From the NCBI RefSeq assembly GCF_025790165.1, contig NZ_CP094970.1, forward strand, positions 3,968,001 through 4,032,000: DNA of 64,000 nt, given 5' to 3'. The DNA comes from Solicola gregarius (GTDB lineage Bacteria > Actinomycetota > Actinomycetes > Propionibacteriales > Nocardioidaceae). Shown here piece after piece: positions 53,166 through 61,793 of the stretch. The notes beneath the pieces are model-generated. The model was not told where the DNA came from and made no database searches. It was given only the letters and a program-made list of their open reading frames with translations. The position numbers were made by a program, and so were the translations under genes. Numbering within the stretch: the stretch's first letter is position 1; each line of letters begins with the position of its first letter.

Positions 53166-53247
53166 GAATCTCATCCTTGCAGACCGATCTCTCCGTCCGG
53201 GCGCGTACGTAGCGTGGGTACGTGTTCGAGACGGAAGGGGCGACAGG

Positions 53248-54483
53248 GTGACCGCAGTAGACGTCGTGGTGATCGGCGCGGGAACGGTCGGGGCGAGCAT
53301 CGCGTACGAGGTCGCGCGACGCGGCGCATCGGTGCTCGTGCTCGACGAGGGTGCCGACATCGGCAACGGGTGCTCGTACGCCAACGCTGGTCTGCTCGCG
53401 CCGAGCCACGTCGAACCGCTCACGACCCCTGCCAACGTGCGCGCGGGCATGCGGTACACGTTCGCTCCGGACGGGCCCTTCCACGTACATCCCACTCCTC
53501 GTCTCGCGCCGTGGTTCGCGCGGTTCGTGAAGGCATCGACCCCGGGGCGTGCCCGTGCGCTCACCGCACGGATGCACGAGCTGGCGGTCCGCGGCACCGA
53601 ACTGCACGCTGCGTACGCCGAGCGCGGCCTCGACACGGGATACGCGGCCAACGGCGCGATGGACGTCTTCCTCACCGAGAAGGGCTTCGAGCGCGCGTCC
53701 GCGGCGCACCGCGAGGGTGCGGGCGTACTGCTGTCCGCGGACGAGGCCCGCGATCGCGAGCCGATGCTCGGCGACGTCGCGGGCGCGATCCTGCGCCCGG
53801 ACGAGGCGCAGGTCGGCACGCAGCAGTTCGTACGCGCGACGCTCAAGGCCGCGGAGGAGGAGGGGGCGCAGATCCGGTGGTCGACGGCGGCGCAGCTGGC
53901 GACCGCCGGCGACCGGATCGTCGGGGTCGACACTGTCGACGGACGCATCACGGCCGGTACGTACGTCGTGGCGGCCGGCCTCGGCACGGCGGCGCTGTGC
54001 GCGAGCGTCGGGATTCGGATGCCGATGGAGGGTGCGAAGGGCTATGTCGTCGACATCGAGGTCGACGGCCCGTCGCCGCGGATCCCCCTGTCGTTCCGCG
54101 AGTCGAAGGTCGTCGCGACGCCGTACACCGACCGGCTGCGACTGTGCGGCACCCTCGAGCTGGGCGGAGATCCGCTGGCGATCAGCGGCGCGCGGGTCGA
54201 GGCGATCCGCGCCGCCGGGCGGCGCGGACTTCCGGGCGTACGCGAGCGGCGCACGATCCAGACCTGGGCCGGGCTGCGTCCGTGCACCGCGGACGGCGTG
54301 CCGTCGCTCGGGCGCAGCACCAGTCGTCGCGACCTCGTCGTGGCAGCCGGCCATGGCATGTGGGGGCTGGTCCTGGCGCCCGTGACCGCCGAACTGGTGG
54401 CCCGCGGGGTCGTCGAGGGCGCTCCGACGTTGTACGAGCCGGCGTTCGCGCCCGACCGATTCGGCACCGTACGCGTACGATGA
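53248..54483 (+). CDS. FAD-dependent oxidoreductase, D-amino-acid dehydrogenase-like (DadA family)
   Basis: The 411-residue enzyme has an N-terminal FAD motif VVVIGAGTVGASIAYEVARRGASVLVLDE and the DadA-like NGCSYANAGLLAPSHV. The C-terminal HGMWGLVLAPVTAELVA matches the FAD ribityl-binding end of the DAO superfamily (AGHGxxGLTxxP). It likely oxidises a D-amino acid or proline-like amine. GTG 53248 is preceded by GGAAGGGG. An upstream in-frame start at 53158 would overlap the divergent regulator and lacks a ribosome site. Confidence 0.88.
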   Translation: MTAVDVVVIGAGTVGASIAYEVARRGASVLVLDEGADIGNGCSYANAGLLAPSHVEPLTTPANVRAGMRYTFAPDGPFHVHPTPRLAPWFARFVKASTPGRARALTARMHELAVRGTELHAAYAERGLDTGYAANGAMDVFLTEKGFERASAAHREGAGVLLSADEARDREPMLGDVAGAILRPDEAQVGTQQFVRATLKAAEEEGAQIRWSTAAQLATAGDRIVGVDTVDGRITAGTYVVAAGLGTAALCASVGIRMPMEGAKGYVVDIEVDGPSPRIPLSFRESKVVATPYTDRLRLCGTLELGGDPLAISGARVEAIRAAGRRGLPGVRERRTIQTWAGLRPCTADGVPSLGRSTSRRDLVVAAGHGMWGLVLAPVTAELVARGVVEGAPTLYEPAFAPDRFGTVRVR

Positions 54484-54499
54484 TGTCAGGGAGGCCCCG

Positions 54500-54637
54500 A
54501 TGTTCGTCGTTGCACTGATCGGCCTGGTGCTGGTCGTCGCCGCGGGATGGTACGTCTCACGTCGGCGCGCCGACGTGATGGACTACCACGATCTCGACGA
54601 GGTGCGGATCAACCGGCACCGCGAGGGCGGCGTCTAA
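54500..54637 (+). CDS. Small single-span membrane protein
   Basis: A 45-residue product starts at ATG 54500 with GGGAGG about six bases upstream. Residues 2-16 (FVVALIGLVLVVAAG) form one membrane helix. This is followed by basic SRRRADV and an acidic, His-rich tail (DYHDLDEVRINRHREGG). It lies 16 bases after the DadA-like gene and is probably co-transcribed. Function unknown; it could be a subunit or membrane anchor of the oxidase. Confidence 0.7.
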   Translation: MFVVALIGLVLVVAAGWYVSRRRADVMDYHDLDEVRINRHREGGV

Positions 54638-54658
54638 CCAGCCGTGGCCTAGCGGCAC

Positions 54659-54883
54659 CTACGCGACCGCTCGTCGCGGTTCGGCGTCGTCGCACACCTG
54701 GCAGCTCGCCAGCGGATGCGACGCGTGTCGGCCGGCGTCGTGGTCGTCGACGACGGCACAGCACGCGGGACACAGCGACTGCCAGCCGTCGCACATGCCG
54801 TACGGGCGTTCGCAGAGCTCACACAACGACGACCGTGCATCGTCGACCGTGTCGGCGGCGAGGTCGCCCAAGACCACGGACAT
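54659..54883 (-). CDS. Small cysteine-rich, probably zinc-binding protein
   Basis: The 74-residue protein has three CxxC-type clusters: CELCERPYGMC, CPACC and CQVC, with a His-rich HDAGRHASH between. This suggests one or two zinc ribbons. ATG 54883 has GGAGGA seven bases upstream; longer in-frame starts (54898, 54910) are less well supported. It runs toward the DadA-like gene and is downstream of no clear operon. Function unknown. Confidence 0.6.
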   Translation of the reverse strand: MSVVLGDLAADTVDDARSSLCELCERPYGMCDGWQSLCPACCAVVDDHDAGRHASHPLASCQVCDDAEPRRAVA

Positions 54884-54959
54884 CGCAAACTCCTCCATCG
54901 CGTACGCCATCAGTGTGAGCCGTCGTGGCCACGATCCCGGTGAGGCACGCCGAGAGGGG

Positions 54960-55883
54960 TCAGGCGCTGCGTCGACCGGCCGACGCCTTCTTCGTCGCCT
55001 TCTTGGCCGTGGACTTCTTGGTGGACGACTTCTTCGTGGTCTTCTTGGTGGCCTTCTTCGTCGAGGCGGCCTTCGTCTCGGGCTTCTCGTCGTCGGACTC
55101 GGCGCCGGACGAGGCCCGGTCGACCGACGCCTGCAGGGCAGACATCAGGTCGACGACGTTGTCGCCTGGCTCGTCTCCGGTGGACGCGGCGGGCGTGACC
55201 TCGCCGCCTTCGAGCTTCGCGTCGATCATCGACTTGAGCGCGTCGGCGAAGTCGTCGGTGTACTCGGACGGGTCGAAGTCGCCCGACATCGAGGTGACGA
55301 GGGAGTTGGCCATCGCCTGCTCCTGCGCGCGGATCGAGACGTCCTGGTCGAGGAAGTCGAAGTCCGCGGCGCGCAGCTCATCGGGCCAGAGCATCGTCGA
55401 GAGCACCAGGACGTCCTCGCGTACGCGGAGCGCGGCAAGCTGCTCGCGGGTGCTGATCGTGATCTTCACGATCGCGACCATCTCGCTGTCGTTGAGGGCC
55501 TCGCGCAGCAACACGTACGGCTTGAGGCCGGGGGCGCCCTCGGGCTCGAGATAGTACGACTTGTTGAAGTAGACCGGGTCGAGCTGGTCGAGAGGTACGA
55601 ACTCGAGCACCTCGATCGTGCGCTTCGTCGGCAGCGGCAGCTCGGCGAAGTCGTCGTCGGTCAGCACCACCATCGACCCGTCGTCGAGCTCGTAGCCCTT
55701 GGCTATGTCGCCGTACGCGACCTCCTCGCCGTCGGTCTCGGCGACGCGACGGTAGCGGACGCGGGAGCCATCGGTTCGACGTACCTGCTTGAACGACACG
55801 TCGTGCTGATGGGTCGCGACGTACATCTTGATCGGGATGTTGACCAGGCCGAACGAGACCGAGCCCTTCCACATCGCACGCAT
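54960..55883 (-). CDS. ku: Ku non-homologous end-joining DNA-binding protein
   Basis: The 307-residue protein starts RAMWKGSVSFGLVNIPIKMY, the universal bacterial Ku opening. The core beta-barrel (YFNKSYYLEPEGAPGLKPYVLLREAL) and bridge follow, to about residue 255. The last ~35 residues are a lysine-rich tail (KKATKKTTKK and similar) typical of actinobacterial Ku and thought to bind DNA directly. Ku threads on DNA ends and recruits LigD. No ligD is in this window. Start ATG 55883. Confidence 0.95.
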   Translation of the reverse strand: MRAMWKGSVSFGLVNIPIKMYVATHQHDVSFKQVRRTDGSRVRYRRVAETDGEEVAYGDIAKGYELDDGSMVVLTDDDFAELPLPTKRTIEVLEFVPLDQLDPVYFNKSYYLEPEGAPGLKPYVLLREALNDSEMVAIVKITISTREQLAALRVREDVLVLSTMLWPDELRAADFDFLDQDVSIRAQEQAMANSLVTSMSGDFDPSEYTDDFADALKSMIDAKLEGGEVTPAASTGDEPGDNVVDLMSALQASVDRASSGAESDDEKPETKAASTKKATKKTTKKSSTKKSTAKKATKKASAGRRSA

Positions 55884-56044
55884 CGAACCACTCCTCTCGG
55901 TGGCTATTGTCCCTTGTCGGGCCGCGCATCACCAGAACACCCGCCCGTGCGGCGACACGGCTTGGTCGCCACCGGGTAGACGACCCGTCGTGGCGAAAGT
56001 CATCGGTAGTCTGGATCGGGTACCGCTCACGGAGAGGTCACGCA

Positions 56045-57103
56045 GTGCGAGACCCGTTCTTCGCCACGTTGGCGCTGCCGCTCGCGTCGGTGCCCAGCAG
56101 GGGGCCCGACTGGAGCCGCGGCGCGTACCTCGCGGACGTACCGCACTACCGGCTCGAGGACCGGGTTCGGTTCTATGCCAACACCGACCCGCTCGCGGCG
56201 TTGCTGCGCACCGACCTGCGGAGCCACGTCGCCATCGACCTCGTCGACGAGTACGTGCGGGCGGTGGCGGTCGAGGTCGTGCCGACGCCGGATGACTGGT
56301 CTGCCGTCGCGGGCTACCTCGTGGTCCATCTCGAGGCGACGACCGACGCGCCGGAGATCGCGGCTCTCACTCAGCTCGGCCGGCTCGCGCGCCCGGCCAC
56401 CGAAGACTCCGAGCGCCTTCTTGGTTCGCTGGCGCAGCGGACGGCGGTCGACACCGACCGTTGGCCACTCGCGCCCATCGCCCGAGCGCCGTCCCTCTGC
56501 CTCTCCGGTACGCCGGACGACGACTCGGTCGGCCTCGTACGGTGGCCCGGGAGCACGCCGACACAACGCCGACTGGTCGACCTGGTGACGATGCCGGCGT
56601 ACGGCCGGCAGGTGCCGACCCCGTTCGAGCTCGACGTGAACCGGCCGACGCCGAGCTATCTGGTTGCCGCATCGGGATCTTCGGTCGCCGCGGTCCGGGT
56701 ACGTACGGTGCGTGACGATCATGTGGCCGAGATGCGTACCCACTGGCTGGACGCGCTCCTGGTGGAGCTCACGCAGCATGACACCGCTATCGCGCTCGTC
56801 GAGCGGGCACGTGACATGGTGCCGGAGTCGTCCGGCGGTGACTGGCGGAAGTTCGAGCAGCGGTTCCGCCGATGGCGCACCGTATCCGCGTGGCAGGCGT
56901 CGACCGACCACCCGCTCGAGGCGGCGCTGGCGTCATTCGTGCGCGCCGAGATCCGAACCGACTCGCTCGTCTCCCGGGTCGAGGCCGAGCTGGCCGATCA
57001 CGCTCGGGCGGCAGTGCTTCGCGCAGACGAGAACCTCAACCGGATCGCGCTGCTGCTCAGCGCGATCGCGATCGTGCTGACGATCGTGCAGATCGTCCGG
57101 TAG
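56045..57103 (+). CDS. Conserved hypothetical protein with C-terminal membrane anchor
   Basis: The 352-residue protein is soluble for about 330 residues and ends in one hydrophobic helix (IALLLSAIAIVLTIVQIV, the last ~19 residues), so it should be tail-anchored with its bulk in the cytoplasm. The segment RVEAELADHARAAVLRADENLNRIAL before the helix is a likely coiled coil. I do not recognise a catalytic motif. GTG 56045 follows GGAGAGG. It is divergent from ku and converges with the small membrane protein at 57111. Confidence 0.75.
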   Translation: MRDPFFATLALPLASVPSRGPDWSRGAYLADVPHYRLEDRVRFYANTDPLAALLRTDLRSHVAIDLVDEYVRAVAVEVVPTPDDWSAVAGYLVVHLEATTDAPEIAALTQLGRLARPATEDSERLLGSLAQRTAVDTDRWPLAPIARAPSLCLSGTPDDDSVGLVRWPGSTPTQRRLVDLVTMPAYGRQVPTPFELDVNRPTPSYLVAASGSSVAAVRVRTVRDDHVAEMRTHWLDALLVELTQHDTAIALVERARDMVPESSGGDWRKFEQRFRRWRTVSAWQASTDHPLEAALASFVRAEIRTDSLVSRVEAELADHARAAVLRADENLNRIALLLSAIAIVLTIVQIVR

Positions 57104-57110
57104 GCGTCGC

Positions 57111-57473
57111 TCAGCCGAGGCCGAAGACCACGAGTGCGGCGACGATCGCCAACGCGACCGCAACGGCGACGATCGGAAGTCGCACGCCGAGCGCGACCCC
57201 GCGCTCGCTCAGCTCACCGCTGGTGTCGACCGTGACGACGCCCGTCGCCGACACCAGCAACGGAGTCTGGCCCTCGGGCCCATGAGCGAGTACCCGGAAG
57301 TCGCGGCCCTGCTCGAGCGCAAGGGCGACCAGCATCCGTACGGCCTCGGTCCGTACCGCCTCGAGGTTCGCGCCCTCGACTCGTCTGATCGCGGGGCCGA
57401 TGTCGATTCGCGCGGCGTACTCGGCGACGTACACGTGGATGTCGAAGCGCCGCCGCCAGGGATTGAGTCGCAC
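57111..57473 (-). CDS. Small membrane protein with a domain shared with the upstream ATPase
   Basis: The 120-residue protein has a soluble alpha/beta domain of ~85 residues and one C-terminal membrane helix (RLPIVAVAVALAIVAALVVFGL). Its soluble part aligns by eye with the N-terminus of the MinD-like ATPase encoded just upstream: a strand, a helix EAVRTEAVRMLVALAL, then GRDFRVLAHGPEGQTPLLVSATG against GRPVRTVAEDYTGRTRLVVHPDG. It starts 12 bases after the ATPase stop and is probably co-translated. Function unknown; likely a membrane partner of the ATPase. Confidence 0.7.
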   Translation of the reverse strand: MRLNPWRRRFDIHVYVAEYAARIDIGPAIRRVEGANLEAVRTEAVRMLVALALEQGRDFRVLAHGPEGQTPLLVSATGVVTVDTSGELSERGVALGVRLPIVAVAVALAIVAALVVFGLG

Positions 57474-57485
57474 CGTCGCCGTCCT

Positions 57486-59174
57486 CTACAGGTTGGTCGC
57501 GACGGCGGAGGCGGCGTCGAGCCAGGCCCGTCTGGTCCGGGGGTGCAAGGCGTCGAAGTTGATCACACCCGAGTAGAGCGCCGGGTCGTGCGGGACCGCG
57601 ACGACGTCGCGCACGAGCGGGCGGAAGTCGTTGACGATGCGCTCCATGTTGGCATCGCGACCCGGTGTGCGCTGGGAGACGACCGCGACGGCGGTCTTCG
57701 CGAGTGCGGCCGAGTGCTCGTCGCGCTGCGCGAGCGCCTCCAACATGCGCGCGCCCGCCTCGGCGGTGTCCTCGACGTTCGTGCAGGGGACGACGAGCTG
57801 ATCGGCGTGCGCGATCATCGCCCGCCAGTTGCTCGCGCGCTCACTGTTGCCGCTGTCCATCAGGATCAGCCGGTAGTACTTCGCGGCGATCTCGTGGATG
57901 CGGTCGACCTCGTCGCCAGTCATCTCGTGTTCGCCCTCGGTGCTCTGGTCGGACCACAGCACATCGAACTTGTCGGTTGCCTGGTGGTGGACGTACCGCG
58001 CGAGCTGTGCGGCCTGAGCACGCGCGCCGAGCAGCTCCTCGTAGCGGGGCAGGAGGTCGAGCACGCTCGAGACGTGTGGTCCGCGGTGCGTACGCCAGGC
58101 CGCGGTGCCACGCGTCTCGTTGTTGTCCCAACCGAGCACGCCGGCGCCGCCGAAGCGACCGAACACCGCGGACAGGCAGATCATCGTCGGTGTCTTGTTG
58201 GCCGACCCCTTGGGGTTGGCGATCGCGATCGTACGTGGGCCCGGCCAATGCTGGCTCACTCGGCGGACGCTCTCGCGCTGGGTCATCTCGCGCCGGGAGG
58301 GGTGGGTGCGCATGCCCATCCGGGTCAGTGCCCCGCGTACGCCCATCTGGGCGGGCCCGACGAGCGGTTGGGCGGCGATGAACGACTTGCGCCGAGCTCG
58401 TTGCCGCTCGGCCTCCGAGCCAGGGCCGCCGTTGACGACGTTGGCGGCGGTGATCCAGGGGTTCACGACCTGGCTCGGCTCATCGGGCTCGGGAACGGTC
58501 TGGTCGAACGGGTCGCTGCCGTCCTGATCGGCCCACGGGTTCTCGGAGTCCGGCGCGACGCGGCGCTCGTCGACGTCGGCCGGCACCGGGTAGGTTTCGG
58601 AGGCGGATGGCGAATCCCCTTCCGTGTCGGGTGCCTCGGCTACGGCACCCGCGTCGCCATCGCTCGGGTAGTCGTCGGCGATCTCTTCCTCGACGACCGC
58701 GATCTCGCCGGTGTCGACGTCGTCGACATCCACGGCGTCGCGCGACGGCGGGACCTGCCAACCGTCGCTATCCTCGACACGATCGGCGACCGCGAGGCCG
58801 CCGCCGGTGACGCTGTCGGCGCTTTCGGGAGCGTTTCCGTTCCGAGCGGCAACCGCGTACGCGGCCTGTTGACCGATCGATGCGCGCGCCTGCCGGGTGC
58901 CGGCGCCGCCGTCGTCAAGTGCGGCGACGTCGCTGACGTGACCGTCGGGATGGACGACGAGCCGGGTGCGTCCGGTGTAGTCCTCGGCGACGGTACGAAC
59001 CGGTCTGCCGAGCGCGCGGGCGATCCGGCGCGACACCGCATCGATCGCGGCCTCGCGCGGGCTCTGGTCGGGGTCGCGCTCAACGATCTCACCGTTGACC
59101 GCGACTCCGGAGTCGTCGATCGTCACGACGACGACCGGGAAGGGAGCGACGTCAGCCTCTCGACCCTCGGACAT
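57486..59174 (-). CDS. MinD/ParA-like ATPase with N-terminal accessory domain and deviant P-loop
   Basis: The 562-residue protein has an N-terminal small alpha/beta domain (about 1-90) and a ~200-residue acidic, disordered linker. The C-terminal MinD/ParA-like domain starts at about residue 310. Its P-loop reads NPKGSANKTPT instead of KGGxGKTT, and switch-I reads WDNNETRGT. LILMDSGNS and TVEDTAEAG-like strands follow. Similar proteins occur in actinobacteria, some near type VII secretion loci (EspI-like), but no ESX gene is seen here. ATG 59174 has AAGGAG upstream. It is followed by its small membrane partner. Confidence 0.8.
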   Translation of the reverse strand: MSEGREADVAPFPVVVVTIDDSGVAVNGEIVERDPDQSPREAAIDAVSRRIARALGRPVRTVAEDYTGRTRLVVHPDGHVSDVAALDDGGAGTRQARASIGQQAAYAVAARNGNAPESADSVTGGGLAVADRVEDSDGWQVPPSRDAVDVDDVDTGEIAVVEEEIADDYPSDGDAGAVAEAPDTEGDSPSASETYPVPADVDERRVAPDSENPWADQDGSDPFDQTVPEPDEPSQVVNPWITAANVVNGGPGSEAERQRARRKSFIAAQPLVGPAQMGVRGALTRMGMRTHPSRREMTQRESVRRVSQHWPGPRTIAIANPKGSANKTPTMICLSAVFGRFGGAGVLGWDNNETRGTAAWRTHRGPHVSSVLDLLPRYEELLGARAQAAQLARYVHHQATDKFDVLWSDQSTEGEHEMTGDEVDRIHEIAAKYYRLILMDSGNSERASNWRAMIAHADQLVVPCTNVEDTAEAGARMLEALAQRDEHSAALAKTAVAVVSQRTPGRDANMERIVNDFRPLVRDVVAVPHDPALYSGVINFDALHPRTRRAWLDAASAVATNL

Positions 59175-59316
59175 TGCGTACTCCTTGCAGTCGCAGGAAC
59201 GGCCAAGGCGCCACGAGTCGCCACACGTACAGAATCACCGACGACGTCTGACCTTATCGGTTCCTCGCCCGATGGGCGAGATCGGCGTCGGGGATTGCCA
59301 ACTGTCAATGCAGCAT

Positions 59317-59354
59317 GGCGGGGTGGTGGTCCCGATCGGGACCACCACCCCGCC
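59317..59354 (-). terminator. Perfect 38-base palindromic hairpin
   Basis: The sequence reads identically on both strands over 38 bases, centred on CCCGATCGGG, giving a 17-bp stem with a GATC loop. It lies 18 bases after the stop of the choice-of-anchor P gene and upstream of the ATPase gene, so it most likely terminates the former. Confidence 0.85.
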
Positions 59355-59371
59355 CTCGGCGAGCCCGGCTG

Positions 59372-60676
59372 CTACTTGGCCTTCGCCTCGCTGTTGGCGA
59401 GATAGATCGCCGAGCTCAGCGGCTTGGCGACATCGAGCAGCGTGATCTTCAGCCCTGTAACGGAGATCGACCGCTTCTTCTTCTTGACGACGTTCGGAGT
59501 GATCTTGGCGATCCCAGGAATCGTGATCGACTTCTGGTTCTTGATCGCCTTGTTGATCTGCTTCGTGACGTTCTCACCGCCGGCGCGCACACGCAGGACG
59601 GAGACGCCGGAGGTCTTCTTGTACTTGCCGTTCTTCTTCGTGACCTTCGCGTACGACTCGATCGCGCCGATCTTGAGGTTGTTGGTGAGCTTCACATCGG
59701 CGATGCGTGCCCGCGTGTGCGCGACGGGCGACTTACCGAGGGTTCCGCGAGCCTGCCCGCTCGCCGCACCGATCCGAACCGGTGCTCCCGGCACCTTCAG
59801 ACCCGCGACGGAGTTGCGCTCCCACTTGCCGTTGGTGCCGGTGCAGCTGAGCTTCTGGTACCCGACGCGGCCGGTGCTCACGACGCCGTCGAGCAGCTCC
59901 GAGTGGGCGGCCTCGCCGTATCCTCCGACGCGACCGTGCTTCGGGATGCCCTCGAGCTTCGTACGCGCGTAGCCGACGCGAACGGTCTGGCCCTTCAGCG
60001 GACCGCCGGTCAGCACCTTGATCTCGAGCGCGACGCTGTTGTTGCTCGCGACGTTGCTGCCGACCCTCCCGTTGTTGTCCAGGAAGCGAAGCTTCGCCAG
60101 GCCGGGGATGAGGAACTCCTGGCCGGGGTTGATGTCGTCGGGATTGAACGGCAACGGGACCTCGATGCCCGCGAGCACCGCCTTGATGCCGAGCAGGTCG
60201 ACACTGCCCTTCTGGGCGTACTTGCCGTTGGCGTAGCTCGACTCCGAGGTGCCCGTCAGGCCCTCGATCTTGAGCGATCCGATGCCGGAGGCCTTCAGCA
60301 CGATGGCGCCGACCTTCGTCGTCGACACCGACTTGGCACCGTTCTTCGTCTCAACCGACCGTGCCTTCGTGGTCACCGGCCCGATGCTGAGTTGACCGCC
60401 CGGCAGCTCGACCTTCGCCAGATGGTCGCGGTCGGTCTTGCCGGTCTTGCTGGTGCAGGCGATCAGCGACCACGCGGTGCGACCCGAGTCGACGAGATCG
60501 CCGTTCTTGTTGTAGACGCGAGTTCCGTACGCAGAGGAGATGAAGTTGAATCGCTTGGCGGACGCGCGGTCCGATGGAGAGGTAGCGCCGGTGGCGCTGG
60601 TCGTCGCCGCGGCCAGACCGCCGACGGTGAGGGCGGTGGCTGCGAGCGTCGCAACGACCTTCGAAGTGGCTCTCAT
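59372..60676 (-). CDS. Secreted choice-of-anchor P-type protein
   Basis: The 434-residue product has a signal peptide (RATSKVVATLAATALTVGGLAAATTSATGA). A beta-rich body follows with AYGTRVYNK, SLIACTSKTGKTDRD and repeated hydrophobic/lysine strands (KVGAIVLKASGIGSLKIEGL). This matches the choice-of-anchor P group of actinobacterial secreted proteins, whose role is unknown. ATG 60676 has AAGGAG upstream. An inverted repeat lies 81-97 bases before the start. Confidence 0.75.
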   Translation of the reverse strand: MRATSKVVATLAATALTVGGLAAATTSATGATSPSDRASAKRFNFISSAYGTRVYNKNGDLVDSGRTAWSLIACTSKTGKTDRDHLAKVELPGGQLSIGPVTTKARSVETKNGAKSVSTTKVGAIVLKASGIGSLKIEGLTGTSESSYANGKYAQKGSVDLLGIKAVLAGIEVPLPFNPDDINPGQEFLIPGLAKLRFLDNNGRVGSNVASNNSVALEIKVLTGGPLKGQTVRVGYARTKLEGIPKHGRVGGYGEAAHSELLDGVVSTGRVGYQKLSCTGTNGKWERNSVAGLKVPGAPVRIGAASGQARGTLGKSPVAHTRARIADVKLTNNLKIGAIESYAKVTKKNGKYKKTSGVSVLRVRAGGENVTKQINKAIKNQKSITIPGIAKITPNVVKKKKRSISVTGLKITLLDVAKPLSSAIYLANSEAKAK

Positions 60677-60756
60677 TCTGCTCCTTATGCATTCTGACGC
60701 GTACCGGTCGGACGCATCTACGTACCGCTCCCTCGTCCTTACACTGGAGCACATTC

Positions 60757-60773
60757 AACTACGCTCAGTAGTT
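60757..60773. promoter_or_regulatory. Inverted repeat upstream of the choice-of-anchor P gene
   Basis: AACTAC (60757-60762) and GTAGTT (60768-60773) flank GCTCA in an A+T-richer patch of the 205-base spacer. It could be a regulator site. No matching regulator is obvious nearby. Confidence 0.35.
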
Positions 60774-60881
60774 ACTCGCTCGTACTCCGAGATCGTGTCG
60801 CGGAAATTTCCGTACATCCCCGACGGCACACCCCGACCAACGAGCGAAGGCGGAGAGCGTCACGGTGTGTAGTCGGGGGTG

Positions 60882-61448
60882 TCAGGAAAGTTCGGCCGCG
60901 AGCTCGCCGGGGCGGACGATCAGCCGTGCGATGGCGGCTTCGAGGTCGGCGCGCGAGACGGTCTCGCCGGTAGCGATCGAATCGAGCAGGAACCCGTCGA
61001 TCAAGGCGGCGATGCCGACGGCGGCGGTGCCGCCGACCAAAGGTGCAAGGTACGCGCGCAGACCCGACAGCCAGGCACGCGCCGCGACGCGCAGCTCGGG
61101 TGAGCGGGCTGCGGCGAGGTAGAGCTCGTACTCGAGCAGCGCGCGGTCGTGGTCGGAGAGGTAGTCGTGGGCGAGGCGGGCCAGGTCGACCGCGAGGTTC
61201 GACCCGGTCGCGATCTCCTGCTCCCACTCACGTACCTGCTCGCGGCAGCGGTCGGCGACCCGCTCCAGCGCCTCGGTGGTGAGCGCCTGCTGGGATGGGA
61301 AGTAGTACGTCGTCGAACCCAGGGGTACGCCGGCGCGGTCGGCGATCGCGCGGTGGGTCGCCCGCGCGACGCCGACCTCGGCGATCACCTCGAGCGTCGC
61401 CTCGAGGATCGCTTCGCGCCGACCGGCGGGATCTCGGGCGGCGCTCAA
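60882..61448 (-). CDS. TetR-family regulator
   Basis: The 188-residue protein has a TetR helix-turn-helix (REAILEATLEVIAEVGVARATHRAIADRAGVPLGSTTYYFPSQQAL) and an all-helical ligand domain. It starts with TTG at 61448, overlapping the stop of the SMR gene (TTGA), so it is made in the same transcript. It probably represses that efflux gene through the palindrome at 61794-61813. Confidence 0.87.
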   Translation of the reverse strand: MSAARDPAGRREAILEATLEVIAEVGVARATHRAIADRAGVPLGSTTYYFPSQQALTTEALERVADRCREQVREWEQEIATGSNLAVDLARLAHDYLSDHDRALLEYELYLAAARSPELRVAARAWLSGLRAYLAPLVGGTAAVGIAALIDGFLLDSIATGETVSRADLEAAIARLIVRPGELAAELS

Positions 61449-61765
61449 TGTGCTCCGCCCAGGTTGAGCACGACAACGCCGCCGATCACGAGGAGTACGC
61501 CGAGGATCTTCGTCGCGCTGAGCGACTCGCCGAGCGCAACGACGCCGATCGCGACGATCGCCGCCGTGCCGAGGCCGGCCCACATCGCGTACGTCACGCC
61601 CACGGGGATGTCCTTCACGGTCTGGGCCAGTGCGAAGAAGGAGCCCGCGTACGCCGCGAGGCAGGCGGCGGACGGCCAGAGCCGACTGAACCCGTCGGTC
61701 GCGTTGAGCAGGCTCGTGCCGAGCACCTCGAGCGAGATCGCGGCGAGCAGGAACGCGTACGCCAT
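61445..61765 (-). CDS. SMR-family multidrug efflux protein (EmrE/QacE-like)
   Basis: The 106-residue protein has four membrane helices and the SMR essential glutamate in ISLEVLGTSLL (about residue 13), plus the Trp/Gly motif YAMWAGLGTAAIVAIG. It exchanges protons for cationic drugs as a dimer. ATG 61765 has GGAGGGA upstream; an in-frame ATG at 61864 is not supported. The TetR gene overlaps its stop. Some SMR members export guanidinium; here I cannot tell. Confidence 0.9.
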   Translation of the reverse strand: MAYAFLLAAISLEVLGTSLLNATDGFSRLWPSAACLAAYAGSFFALAQTVKDIPVGVTYAMWAGLGTAAIVAIGVVALGESLSATKILGVLLVIGGVVVLNLGGAH

Positions 61766-61793
61766 CTGTGTCTCCCTCCACCTCGTACGTCGG

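Noticed and set aside
57282-59405. Plus-strand 707-codon frame opposite the MinD-like ATPase
   Set aside because: No motif or ribosome site, composition typical of a shadow frame. The minus frame has P-loop and a good start.
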